Below are positions 27,540 to 36,354 of a stretch of 64,000 bases of DNA, in pieces. The notes beneath the pieces were generated by a model. It did no database searches. It had not been told where the DNA came from and worked only from the letters and a program-made list of their open reading frames with translations. Location: assembly GCF_000499205.1 (NCBI RefSeq), contig NZ_AWUK01000038.1, positions 62,001 to 126,000 on the forward strand, written 5' to 3'. The stretch is from Paenibacillus sp. MAEPY2 (GTDB taxonomy: Bacteria > Bacillota > Bacilli > Paenibacillales > Paenibacillaceae). The position numbers and the translations under genes were made by a program. The number at the start of each line of letters is the position of its first letter. Position 1 is the stretch's first letter.

Positions 27540-28502
27540 TTAAGGGCAAAATAAGCTAAATCTCTCTTGTACACCTGCGAACACTTCTTCAGGCAACTCC
27601 TTGACCTTGATATCTCCTCCCAGGAAAAGCAACCAATTAATTATTTCGGTTAATTCTTCTGGATGATGAACATTAATAAACGCCTTTATAACAGCTGTGG
27701 TTTGGTAAGGATTCGTATATGAAAGAGTAAACTTTAAAGGGTGGTATTTCTTGAACTGGGCAATCGCCTTTGGACCAAGCTCAAGGACAAGATTGATAAC
27801 CTCTTCCTGCTTGCTTAGTTGTTCTAAAATCTTTTTCTTACTGACCCTTTTCTTCGGGGGGAATGGTTCTACATGGATGAGATTGTCAACAGATAAAATC
27901 CGCCTCTTTTCTGCATCTAAGTCAAAGCCTTCAATGAGCCAAAGACTTTTTTCACGATAAAGGTGCAAGAGATATATGGGATAAGACTTTATTTCCCTGT
28001 CTTCTTTGACGGTAACCAATAAATAGCCCTCTATAAGAAGAATCTGAATGAGTTTTTCCAACATTGGATGAGGCAGGTCTGATAGATCAAGCAAGTCGGG
28101 ATTATGAGGGTTGGTTCCTTCAAATAATAATATTTGATTTAAAAGAACCAGGTCGTCTTGCTGATTTTCGGAGATGAGACCCAGTAATTTTTCTGTTAAA
28201 GACTGACGACTCTTCAGATAAGGAAGTTGTTGATTTCTGGTGGCCATAAAGGCAATAAACAGAGCTTTGATCTCATTATCGGTAAAGCGGACCGTGGGAA
28301 GGACAGAGTTGTTCATGACAAAATAACCCCCATCCCTCCCAACTTCAGCGACAAGTGGCATGCCCATGGCTTCAATTTCCCTGATATCACGAATTGCGGT
28401 CGAACGTGAGATGTTAAATTCCCGCATGATTTCAGAAATGGTAAAGTGAGCGCGGTTGTTGATATACCTCATGATGATATTAATCCGTTCAACTTTTTTC
28501 AT
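27540..28502 (-). CDS. HTH/WYL-domain regulator (YobV-like)
   Basis: A 320-aa protein. A winged helix (HFTISEIMREFNISRSTAI, RDIREIEAMGMPL) is followed by a WYL domain (SYPIYLLHLYREKSLWLIEGFDL) and a C-terminal extension. GGGAGG is 4 bases before the ATG. It is divergent from a gene for a GyrI-like protein; in B. subtilis yobV and yobU are a comparable pair. Its first 15 codons and the promoter region are duplicated at 42784-42890. Confidence 0.9.
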   Translation of the reverse strand: MKKVERINIIMRYINNRAHFTISEIMREFNISRSTAIRDIREIEAMGMPLVAEVGRDGGYFVMNNSVLPTVRFTDNEIKALFIAFMATRNQQLPYLKSRQSLTEKLLGLISENQQDDLVLLNQILLFEGTNPHNPDLLDLSDLPHPMLEKLIQILLIEGYLLVTVKEDREIKSYPIYLLHLYREKSLWLIEGFDLDAEKRRILSVDNLIHVEPFPPKKRVSKKKILEQLSKQEEVINLVLELGPKAIAQFKKYHPLKFTLSYTNPYQTTAVIKAFINVHHPEELTEIINWLLFLGGDIKVKELPEEVFAGVQERFSLFCP

Positions 28503-28605
28503 CGGGCCTCCCTAAACAGTATCATAATTTGACATGATTTAAGGTTATTATAAACCCATCAAGTGAATAGACAAACCACTGATAAATTTAAAGAGGACGG
28601 TGTTC

Positions 28606-29088
28606 ATGATGAGTAATTATCAATTTGAAGAAAAAGACAGCTTTATCGTTTTGGGTATTGGAACTGAGCTTAAGAGCCACTACACAGATTTTGCTGGCAT
28701 TAACAAAGAAAAAGCGGATTTTTGGTCGGCTGTGAAACAAGATGGAAGTCTGGATGCTTTAAAAGCTGTAGCTACAAATGACTACATTTTTGCTGTGAAC
28801 GAAGCGGTGAATAACAAAATGATGTATTATGCTGGCGTCATGACCGAAGCAACATTGCCAGAAGCAACTAGAGTAATCCAATTCCCTAAGGGTGAATATC
28901 TGGTGATTAAGGGGGAAGGGACAACGGCTGAAGAGTTGAGTAATAACCTTACTGGCGTTGCTTTTGGGCAAGTTCTGCCACAAGAAAAGAATTACGCTTA
29001 TGTAGGTGGGCCAAATACAACGGTTGAGATGGGGCAGCGAAACGGCTTGCTGTTTGGTGAAATGTGGATTCCTGTAGTTAGGAAATAA
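28606..29088 (+). CDS. GyrI-like/effector-binding domain protein (YobU-like)
   Basis: A 160-aa single-domain protein of the GyrI/SOUL-like effector-binding fold: SFIVLGIGTELKSHY at the start, FPKGEYLVIKGEG in the middle and VEMGQRNGLLFGEMWIPV at the end, with the acidic pocket residue near the C-terminus. Stand-alone members bind small hydrophobic or cationic ligands, some hydrolyse toxins, others act with a regulator. AAGAGG lies 9 bases before ATG 28606. It is the first gene of a two-gene operon and is divergent from the WYL regulator. Confidence 0.85.
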   Translation: MMSNYQFEEKDSFIVLGIGTELKSHYTDFAGINKEKADFWSAVKQDGSLDALKAVATNDYIFAVNEAVNNKMMYYAGVMTEATLPEATRVIQFPKGEYLVIKGEGTTAEELSNNLTGVAFGQVLPQEKNYAYVGGPNTTVEMGQRNGLLFGEMWIPVVRK

Positions 29089-29106
29089 CGAGAAGGAGAG
29101 ATCGTG

Positions 29107-29571
29107 ATGTCGTATAGCGTTGATTTCAAAAATGTGTCTACGGTTGGTTTAGAGTCTTCACCGGTAGCAGAAGCATTGGCTGGTTTACGTGCAAACGAAG
29201 CCCGTTATTTTATGAACAAATATAAGCATGAATTCACGGTTGTACCCGCTAGCGAAAGTCAGGATACTCTTGAATTTGTAAACCGAATATTGAAGGAAGA
29301 ACGAGATATTGAGTTTGCGGCCAAGCCTTTGGAGACGTCGGCTTTTCAAGTGGAAAACATTCGATTTTCCTACGTCTTTTATGAAGATGGACTTGCTCTC
29401 AATGTCATGTATACGGTTGATGACCCGAAGAAGCGGGCTGTTGGTTTTAAGCTTTCTGAGGGGATGGAGATACCAAAAGAATTAGAAGAAAAGTTCAAGT
29501 TTGCCAGACAGAAATCGAAGTTAGCTGGAACCATTCGGGGTTCGTTTTTCGTAATAAAGAAAGAGTATTAA
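29107..29571 (+). CDS. Conserved protein of unknown function (154 aa)
   Basis: A cytoplasmic protein without signal or membrane segment. I do not recognise the family. It has an N-terminal alpha-rich half (VAEALAGLRANEARYFMNKY) and a C-terminal beta-rich half (YVFYEDGLALNVMYTVDD) ending in a basic tail. AAGGAGAG stands 8 bases before ATG 29107; 15 bases separate it from the GyrI-like gene, so they form one operon. A partial, diverged copy of the last 71 codons is at 42895-43107, where most base changes are silent, which suggests that the protein was under selection. Confidence 0.75.
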   Translation: MSYSVDFKNVSTVGLESSPVAEALAGLRANEARYFMNKYKHEFTVVPASESQDTLEFVNRILKEERDIEFAAKPLETSAFQVENIRFSYVFYEDGLALNVMYTVDDPKKRAVGFKLSEGMEIPKELEEKFKFARQKSKLAGTIRGSFFVIKKEY

Positions 29572-29611
29572 AATAAGCAAAAAGCACATGTGGGGGATTT
29601 CATCCATTGAA

Positions 29612-29637
29612 AGTCGCTGTAATAGCGGCTTTTTTTG
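29612..29637 (+). terminator. Intrinsic terminator after the 154-aa gene
   Basis: AGTCGCT GTAAT AGCGGCT with a G-T pair, then a T-run of eight. A very similar terminator with similar flanks is at 46636-46660. The remaining 170 bases to the next gene show nothing further. Confidence 0.85.
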
Positions 29638-29806
29638 TTCTATTTGCAGGAGTTCTTGACCCGATGACTGAAAAAGACAAATAGAGTTGGATTACGATCT
29701 ATCTGAAATGGTGATATGTAGCATCTGATTTACGGATTATACATGATGGGTAAACTCGATGTAAACTGAAGAAGAACCCAATCTAATGAATGAGGAGAAC
29801 ATATCG

Positions 29807-30880
29807 ATGTCTATTCAATTAAACAGCAAGCTCTGTGAAAGCTTCAATATTCGTTATCCCATCGTTCTTGCGGGCATGGCGGGTATCGCCAACATGGCAC
29901 CCTTAGTCGCTGCGGTTTCCAATGCAGGTGGGTTAGGAACGCTAGGCGCTGCGTATATGAGCCCTGAAGAGCTAAGAGATGCCATACACGAGATTAAAAA
30001 ACGGACTCAAGCACCGTTTGCCGTAAATATTTTTGCTTATGTTGGACCAGATCAATATACGAATTTTGATGCAGTAAACGAAGAACTGACCTCGATTCGA
30101 GAGTCCTTAGGTGTGAAGCAGCGGACTAAAGATGAAATCCATTCACCTAATCATTTTGAGGAACAGTTCGGTATCTTGTTGGACGAAAAAGTTCCGATTA
30201 TTAGTACAACGTTTGGATTGCTTTCTGAGCATCATATGCAGAGGGCAAAATCGTTAGGGATCAAAATCATGAGTAAGGTCACCACGGTAGAGGAAGCTAT
30301 TCAAGCGGAGAAGCGCGGATGTGACGTCATTGTTGCACAAGGTAGTGAAGCAGGAGGACATCGAGGAACTTTTGATGTGTCATCTCAGCCGGGCGGAGCG
30401 AACATCGGAACCATGGCACTTGTTCCACAAATTGTAGATCAGGTCCATATTCCAGTCGTTGCTGCGGGTGGAATTATGGATGGCCGAGGGCTGGTGGCTT
30501 CACTTGCTTTGGGAGCACAAGGTGTACAGATGGGGACCCGTTTCTTGACATCCGCTGAGTCTGGCGCACATGAGGTATATAAACGTGCATTACTTGATAG
30601 CACAGAGGAAAGTACCGTAATAACAAATGCATTTTCTGGACGGCCAGCGCGTGGTATAAAGAACGATTTTATACAACATTGGGAAGCATCCCGTACTAAA
30701 CCGCTACCCTTCCCTACCCAAAATACATTAACTCGAGAGATCAGAAATGCTTCTGCTCACCAAAATAATTCAGAGTATATGGCCCTTTGGGCAGGGCAGG
30801 GAACGAGAATGTTAACAGATAACCACTCTGCAGGCGATATCATTAATCAAATTGTAGAAGAGGCCAGAACTATTATTTAG
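29807..30880 (+). CDS. Nitronate monooxygenase (2-nitropropane dioxygenase family)
   Basis: A 357-aa FMN enzyme that oxidises toxic alkyl nitronates (including propionate-3-nitronate) to carbonyl compounds and nitrite. FMN-binding motifs are GMAGIANMAPLVAAVSNAGG at the N-terminus, VVAAGGIMDGRGL and GAQGVQMGTRF; IVAQGSEAGGHRG holds the conserved His. I chose ATG 29807, eight bases after GAGGAG; an upstream ATG 29786 has a weak site. It ends 6 bases before the convergent DinB-like gene. Confidence 0.9.
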   Translation: MSIQLNSKLCESFNIRYPIVLAGMAGIANMAPLVAAVSNAGGLGTLGAAYMSPEELRDAIHEIKKRTQAPFAVNIFAYVGPDQYTNFDAVNEELTSIRESLGVKQRTKDEIHSPNHFEEQFGILLDEKVPIISTTFGLLSEHHMQRAKSLGIKIMSKVTTVEEAIQAEKRGCDVIVAQGSEAGGHRGTFDVSSQPGGANIGTMALVPQIVDQVHIPVVAAGGIMDGRGLVASLALGAQGVQMGTRFLTSAESGAHEVYKRALLDSTEESTVITNAFSGRPARGIKNDFIQHWEASRTKPLPFPTQNTLTREIRNASAHQNNSEYMALWAGQGTRMLTDNHSAGDIINQIVEEARTII

Positions 30881-30886
30881 TTGTGA

Positions 30887-31414
30887 TTATAAGTTCACAT
30901 CCAGCGAATAACGATCGCGAAGTACTGACAGATGGTGGAGCTCATGTCCAACCATAATACAGGCTATCGATCTAGCGGAAGCAGGATTATCACTAACGAT
31001 CCCTCTGCAGAGCCAAGCTTCCGGCGTGAGGCGACGGAGCATAAGTATGGTTGAGCGGCGTGTAACGGCATATTCTTCGTTCAAATCGGATACTGTATAC
31101 GCATTGAAGGGATGGCTCTGCATTAGCACGTCCTGATCATAGCCGGGATGATTCGCTTTGTCGCCTCTGGCGATGCGAAGCAATCGACTGCTCATGATGC
31201 GTTCGTTATCCAAAAGGTGACCGATGACCTCCTTCACGCTCCATTTGCCTTCGGCGTAACGATGATTTGCTTGCTCCTCTGTCAATGAAGAAAGCAACGT
31301 TTGTACGATATTGGCCTGCTGCTCCAAAAGTTCGATGATGTTCCCTTCTGGAACCAGCTGCATGTACCCTTCATAAAAAGCTGCATACTCCTCTGTAGTT
31401 GGTCTTTCAATCAT
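30887..31414 (-). CDS. DinB-family (DinB_2) four-helix protein
   Basis: A 175-aa protein. KWSVKEVIGHLLDNERIMSSR and a C-terminal HELHHLSVLRDRY supply the three-histidine metal site of the DinB/YfiT-like bundle (His in GHL, and HExxH-like HELHH). Relatives transfer thiols or act in detoxification; the function here is unknown. ATG 31414 has AAAGGAGG 6 bases upstream; a longer frame from 31438 is less likely. Confidence 0.85.
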   Translation of the reverse strand: MIERPTTEEYAAFYEGYMQLVPEGNIIELLEQQANIVQTLLSSLTEEQANHRYAEGKWSVKEVIGHLLDNERIMSSRLLRIARGDKANHPGYDQDVLMQSHPFNAYTVSDLNEEYAVTRRSTILMLRRLTPEAWLCRGIVSDNPASARSIACIMVGHELHHLSVLRDRYSLDVNL

Positions 31415-31485
31415 GAAAATGCCTCCTTTGAGATTCATATATTTGGATTATATACTAGCTTATATCTTGCGTGCAGCATGAAATT

Positions 31486-31518
31486 GGCTCCTCCGCTTTA
31501 TGGACGGAAGGGCCTTTT
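31486..31518. terminator. Possible weak terminator after the helicase gene
   Basis: GGCTCCTCCG / CGGAAGGGCC, an imperfect 10-bp stem with a 9-base loop and T-run on the right. It lies between the DinB gene start and the helicase stop. Confidence 0.35.
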
Positions 31519-31557
31519 CATGTGAGTTCACAGTTTTATAATTTGATTGTTCCATTA

Positions 31558-33579
31558 TCAATCCGTACGTCGTATCCCCTTTTTTTGAACAAACTTCTCC
31601 AAAACCGAAAAATTCTCTGTTACTTTTTTGAACGGTAATGTTTCCAGCACCTGTTCCCGGTAACTCTTTTTTGCCCCTGCGCTAAGTCGGGAGTCCAGTA
31701 TGCTGAGTATGCCAAGGTCCGTTTCACTGCGAATCAGACGACCGGTTCCTTGCCGTAACCGGAGCAGCATGTCCGGTACAAACACTTCCATAAACGAATT
31801 CTCCGTTACAGATGCCTTATATTCATAAATGGGATCAGAAGGAACAGGGAAGGGCAGACGGAAAATAATGACCTGCGACAGGTCGGGACCCTCGATATTC
31901 ACGCCTTCCCAGAATACACCGGTACTTAGGAGTACACCTTTGCTTTCCCTAAATTCGGTGATGACACCGTCCTGGGAAGACCCTTCTTTTTGAACATGGA
32001 CAGCCCAGGTATACTCATTAGTTCTTGAAACCAACTTCTTATGAATGTACTTCATGTCCTCCTTTGCTGAAAAAAGGACGATTGTTCTTCCTTGTGTTAA
32101 ATTACAGAGTTGAATCAGTTCTTTGTAGGCTGCTTCAAGATAGTTTTCGCGCTGTTCATGGTGGTAATAAGGAACGTTGTTCGAGATGTACATCATGGCA
32201 TGGTTGGTGTAGTCAAAAGGGGAGGATTTGCGATCCAAAAAATCACCCTTATAACCAAGGGACTGCGTCATATAAGAGTACTGTTCCTCCAGCGTTTCCC
32301 CGCCTTGGCACAGTGTTGCCGACGTTAGGATAACAGGCGCCTTGCCATTAAATAAAGCGTACTTCAGAAAGTGGCTTATATCTTTGGGACAAATACTGAT
32401 CATGGCTGCTCCAAGAGGACTGCTTGCCCATATGAGATAGTTGTCCTCTATTTCCGCCAAAACATTTATGAGGGTAATAAGCCCGTTTATGGCTTCAAAA
32501 GCGTCATCAATCTCCCGCTCGTGGCGGGAGGTCAAAATGGAAAGGCGAAGACTGAGATCTTTCAAATCGTTCGAGACCTGGTTTAACGGTATACCGTTGA
32601 TCTCTGATAATTTTATACGGTCGCTATCCTGTTTGGCATGGTGGAGCAGGTCCGCGTTTATCTGTTTAAAGATAAGCTGGGCGCAGTTTTTTATGAACTT
32701 GGATTGTGAAAAGAGACTTTTATCCCCGGACTGCTTCGTGAGAAGCTGCACAGTGGTATCGAGAGTACGGCAGACTCCCCGATAAGTAAACTCGAGCGTT
32801 CTGGCATCTCGAACTTTTGCTTCCAGATTATGCGCTTCATCAATAACGATCAGAGCAGGCTGTTCCGAGATGATGCTTCTGGTTCCTTCTTTTTTCTTCA
32901 TCAAATCTCGTATGAGCAGGTCCTGGTTCACGATAATAAAATCAATCTCGTGAGCCTTTGCGTTCAATTTGGCTCTCATATTGTAAAACAAGCAGCCATT
33001 TTTATGATGACAACGTTCATATTGGCAATCATTCACGGATACATTGGACCACTCGGCATCGCGAATTCCACCTTTAATATCCGCTCGTTCATCAATCTCA
33101 AAAGCTAAAACGCGCCGGGCAAGGGTAGACAATGAGGAGTTCGGATCATCTGGCCTGAACAATTCCGCCGCCCTGCTTCGGCAGGCATACTGGGCCATGC
33201 CTTTTCCCACGACGGAGCGAACCGTTGTGAATCCCAAACGGCTGCCAATGACTCTTAAATCTTTATGTATCTGTTCCGACAGTTGAATGGAGGATGTAGC
33301 TATAATGACCGGTTGATGGGACATTTGATTCGTGAGCAGGCTTGGTATCAGGTACCCAAAAGACTTGCCGATTCCGACACCGGCTTCGATCATGGCGTTA
33401 CGTCCATGGACATAAGCATCGGCTATATCAAGAGACATTTCTTGCTGCCCGATTCGCTCTCTAAGTCCAATTCGTGGAAAGCGGTCATACACCCGAAAGA
33501 TGGCATCAACCAAAGAACGTTCGAGGTCCTTTTTCGACTCACGCTTCTGTGATGTATAGAGTTCATTCAACCAATTCAT
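31558..33579 (-). CDS. DinG-like ATP-dependent DNA helicase (XPD/Rad3 family)
   Basis: A 673-aa superfamily 2 helicase, 5'-3'. Walker A is EAGVGIGKSFGYLIP at about residue 65, the DEAH box is VIDEAHNLE at about 270, and motif VI reads QGTGRLIR near the C-terminus. Four cysteines (YACRS, then CQYERCHHKNGC) between motifs I and II form the iron-sulfur site. It is a YoaA/DinG-type enzyme for unwinding damaged or R-loop DNA; there is no N-terminal exonuclease domain. The start was set at ATG 33579, 7 bases after GAGGTG, because the long upstream open frame is not protein-like. Confidence 0.92.
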   Translation of the reverse strand: MNWLNELYTSQKRESKKDLERSLVDAIFRVYDRFPRIGLRERIGQQEMSLDIADAYVHGRNAMIEAGVGIGKSFGYLIPSLLTNQMSHQPVIIATSSIQLSEQIHKDLRVIGSRLGFTTVRSVVGKGMAQYACRSRAAELFRPDDPNSSLSTLARRVLAFEIDERADIKGGIRDAEWSNVSVNDCQYERCHHKNGCLFYNMRAKLNAKAHEIDFIIVNQDLLIRDLMKKKEGTRSIISEQPALIVIDEAHNLEAKVRDARTLEFTYRGVCRTLDTTVQLLTKQSGDKSLFSQSKFIKNCAQLIFKQINADLLHHAKQDSDRIKLSEINGIPLNQVSNDLKDLSLRLSILTSRHEREIDDAFEAINGLITLINVLAEIEDNYLIWASSPLGAAMISICPKDISHFLKYALFNGKAPVILTSATLCQGGETLEEQYSYMTQSLGYKGDFLDRKSSPFDYTNHAMMYISNNVPYYHHEQRENYLEAAYKELIQLCNLTQGRTIVLFSAKEDMKYIHKKLVSRTNEYTWAVHVQKEGSSQDGVITEFRESKGVLLSTGVFWEGVNIEGPDLSQVIIFRLPFPVPSDPIYEYKASVTENSFMEVFVPDMLLRLRQGTGRLIRSETDLGILSILDSRLSAGAKKSYREQVLETLPFKKVTENFSVLEKFVQKKGIRRTD

Positions 33580-33698
33580 GATGATCACCTCACTCCCAAA
33601 TGTAAAATGAACCTGTATGGATATTTTTAGTGAAACCTTAATTATCTTTGAAGCTGCCATAACAGTCAAGTGTTCATAAGGAGGTAACAGGAAATAAA

Positions 33699-33767
33699 AT
33701 GTATATACGCAACAAAATGTATATCGGAAGCGTCTATTTATCTTACATAAAACAGCAGCAGGAGTGA
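33699..33767 (+). CDS. Possible 22-codon leader ORF before the SLH-hexosaminidase gene
   Basis: ATG 33699 opens a frame of 22 codons (MYIRNKMYIGSVYLSYIKQQ ending Q-E-stop) whose stop lies in the ribosome site of the next gene (GCAGGAGTGA). AAGGAGG is 14 bases upstream of the ATG, which is rather far. It could couple translation or be chance. Confidence 0.3.
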   Translation: MYIRNKMYIGSVYLSYIKQQQE

Positions 33768-33772
33768 GATAG

Positions 33773-36025
33773 ATGCAACTAAAAATGATGACAATATGTG
33801 GTGCCGTTCTGGGTTCTTTGCTCGTATGGGCAGGAAGTGCAGCTGCGGAAGAACGTTTTAATGATCTGGAGCATTCAAAGTGGGCAGAAAACGGAATAGA
33901 GTATATGGCCAAACGGGGAACAGTCGCAGGATACGGCAATGGGAAATTTAAGCCCGAAGGTTTGGTAACAAGAGCACAAGCCGTCACTTTTCTGGTACGT
34001 GAGCTTTATCCAGAACAGTTAGAGAAACCGGTGGAAGGTACGACATATTCGGATGTTCCAACAACACACCCCTTCTATAGAGAAATAACTATAGCTGCAA
34101 AAAACGGGCTGGCTAGCGGGTTGCCAGGTGGCACCTTCCGTCCAGATAAATCGCTTAGTCGCGCTGAGACCGCGGCATTCCTTACTCGCGCGTACTCACT
34201 TTCGGAAGGCAAACAATCCGCCCATTGGTCAGATACAGAAAAACATTGGGCGGCAGCACCTATTCTCATCATGAGCTCGAACGGTTTGGTCGGCGGATAT
34301 TCGGATGGCACCTATCGTCCGAATCAGACGGTCACGCGGGCCGAATATGCCGTATTTATGTCACGAGTGATTCGGTTCGAACGCCAAGCTGCGATACAGT
34401 TCCAAGATTGGGATAAGCTAATTTCATATATGACGGTTAGCGAGCAAGTCGGCCAAATGCTCATGCCTGATATTAGGCAATGGAATGGTAAAGCCACCAC
34501 GACTGTTCATGATGGGCTGAAAGATATCATCCACGATCAAGATTTGGGCGGACTTATTCTTTTTGACAAAAATATTGTAGACACTAGGCAAGTCACGACA
34601 TTCACGCACGCTCTGCAAACAGAAGCAGGGGACATACCTATGTTTCTTGGCATTGATCAAGAAGGAGGCGTTATTCAGCGAATCCCAGGAGGAACCAATC
34701 TGCCGGGTCAAATGGCTCTTGGTGCAACCGGGGACACAACGCTGGCCGAAACGGCTGGAAAACTGACGGGGGAGGAGCTGAAAGCACTTGGACTCAACAT
34801 TAATTTTGCGCCAGTGCTCGACATTAACAGCAATCCGGACAATCCGATCATCGGTATGCGGTCGTTCGGCTCGAATGCGGATTTGGTAACGCGGATGGGT
34901 CTCGCAACCATAAAAGGACTACGACAATCGAACGTAATCGCGGCGGTCAAGCATTTCCCAGGGCATGGGGACACGTTGGTAGACTCCCATCTCGGAATGC
35001 CGGTGCTGACACATAACCTTGAGCGGCTGAATTCGGTAGAGTTAAAACCATTTCGGGCTGCGATCGAGAACGGTGTGGAGATGATCATGACCGCGCACAT
35101 TGCTTTCCCTGCCATAGATAACGAACATGTCATTTCACTTAAAGACGGTAGCGGCGTGGCGATACCTGCTACGTTATCCCATAAAGTATTGAATGGACTG
35201 CTTCGTGAAGAGATGGGATATGAAGGTCTCATCATTTCCGATGCGTTCACCATGAAGGCAATTGCGGAGCATTTCGGTGAAAATAAAGCGGTAGAACGTG
35301 CAGTCTCGGCAGGTGTGGATATTGTACTTATGCCGCAAGATTCGGCTGCCGCACATCAAACCCTAGTGAATGCCGTGGAGGGTGGGACGATCCCGATCGA
35401 AACTGTGCATGCGTCCGTGAAGCGTATTTTGGAGTTGAAATCGAAATATGGTTTATTTAAACGCAGCGAAAGTCTTTCACATAAGTTAGCCAAGCTTAAC
35501 ACAGTCATCGGATCTGAGGAGCATCGCACGGTGGAGACGAACATTGCAGAACGAGCGGTCACATTATTGTCCAGTCGTGACGGCGTGCAACCAGATCAAC
35601 TTCATCAAGGAGACAGGGTGGTTATTGTCGCAGCTGAGGAAGAACAGGCGAAGCAGCTCGAGAAGCAACTGAAGCAAGCCTCAAATAGCCTGTCGTTAAA
35701 GACGGAGATTTCCGTTATCGGACAAGGCAAAACGAATGAGGCGGTTGCGAAGGCGGATTACGTTATCCTGGCCTCCTATCAGTTCCGTAACGTGGCAAGT
35801 CAGTTCGGATGGAACGCTTATCAAACTTTGATCGATGCGATGAATAGTCGTAATCAGAGGTACACGCTTTTATCGCTCGGTAACCCGTACGAGATGATTT
35901 ATTTGCAGGACGTGCACTCTGCACTGGCCGTTTATGGCAAGCAGGAGCCCAATACAACAGCCGGGATTAACGTGCTGGTTGGCAAAAAGGAAGCTGGAGG
36001 AATCTTGCCCGTGAAAATGGAGTAA
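33773..36025 (+). CDS. SLH-anchored beta-N-acetylhexosaminidase (GH3, NagZ type)
   Basis: A 750-aa secreted protein. Signal peptide to about residue 25 (VWAGSAAAEE), three SLH repeats at about 28-70, 92-135 and 150-195 (FKPEGLVTRAQAV, FRPDKSLSRAETA, YRPNQTVTRAEYA), then a GH3 domain at about 225-560. KHFPGHGDTLVDSHLGMP has the catalytic His/Asp dyad and ISDAFTMKAI the nucleophile Asp of NagZ-like enzymes. A C-terminal GH3_C-like domain follows. It would bind the secondary wall polymer by SLH and release N-acetylglucosamine from muropeptides or chitin at the surface. CAGGAGTGA is a good ribosome site. Confidence 0.92.
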   Translation: MQLKMMTICGAVLGSLLVWAGSAAAEERFNDLEHSKWAENGIEYMAKRGTVAGYGNGKFKPEGLVTRAQAVTFLVRELYPEQLEKPVEGTTYSDVPTTHPFYREITIAAKNGLASGLPGGTFRPDKSLSRAETAAFLTRAYSLSEGKQSAHWSDTEKHWAAAPILIMSSNGLVGGYSDGTYRPNQTVTRAEYAVFMSRVIRFERQAAIQFQDWDKLISYMTVSEQVGQMLMPDIRQWNGKATTTVHDGLKDIIHDQDLGGLILFDKNIVDTRQVTTFTHALQTEAGDIPMFLGIDQEGGVIQRIPGGTNLPGQMALGATGDTTLAETAGKLTGEELKALGLNINFAPVLDINSNPDNPIIGMRSFGSNADLVTRMGLATIKGLRQSNVIAAVKHFPGHGDTLVDSHLGMPVLTHNLERLNSVELKPFRAAIENGVEMIMTAHIAFPAIDNEHVISLKDGSGVAIPATLSHKVLNGLLREEMGYEGLIISDAFTMKAIAEHFGENKAVERAVSAGVDIVLMPQDSAAAHQTLVNAVEGGTIPIETVHASVKRILELKSKYGLFKRSESLSHKLAKLNTVIGSEEHRTVETNIAERAVTLLSSRDGVQPDQLHQGDRVVIVAAEEEQAKQLEKQLKQASNSLSLKTEISVIGQGKTNEAVAKADYVILASYQFRNVASQFGWNAYQTLIDAMNSRNQRYTLLSLGNPYEMIYLQDVHSALAVYGKQEPNTTAGINVLVGKKEAGGILPVKME

Positions 36026-36049
36026 GCAAGGTTAGTAATGATCAAAAAG

Positions 36050-36083
36050 AAGACGGATTCCAACTTACGGAATTCGTCTTTTT
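36050..36083 (+). terminator. Intrinsic terminator after the hexosaminidase
   Basis: AAGACGGATTCC / GGAATTCGTCTT with one mismatch, then TTT. Confidence 0.8.
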
Positions 36084-36229
36084 AGTATTTTGATTTTGAT
36101 CTTGGTTTCATCAGTTGTTGGAATAGAAGGTGTATTATCCAATGGGAAATCGGTTTTGTGATCTCCTCTGGATTAATATGGAATTGTAGGATAAGATATA
36201 ACCATCTGAACAAAAAGGAGCGAATTTCA

Positions 36230-36354
36230 ATGACTAACAAGGTGATTGTGCTTTAGGTTCACAGAAGGATATTTGCGTAAAAGGGATTCCTTTTGTGGAC
36301 ATTGCAGTGCGGGAAACCGTCCCATCAATGTTTACTGGAGGAGATCATTATTAA
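36230..36354 (+). pseudogene. Possible frameshifted 40-codon ORF coupled to the phosphotransferase
   Basis: AAGGAG 9 bases before ATG 36230 opens a frame (MTNKVIVL) that stops after eight codons. A single small indel would join it to an open frame reading LGSQKDICVKGIPFVD then IAVRETVPSMFTGGDHY, ending at TAA 36352-36354. That stop overlaps the apparent ATT start of the next gene (ATTAA), as coupled genes do. The indel could be a true mutation, so I label it broken. Sequence family unknown. Confidence 0.3.

Noticed and set aside
33580..33987. N-terminal extension of the helicase frame by 136 codons
   Set aside because: The extension is not protein-like, runs through the promoter of the neighbouring gene, and a proper ribosome site and helicase N-terminus are at 33579.
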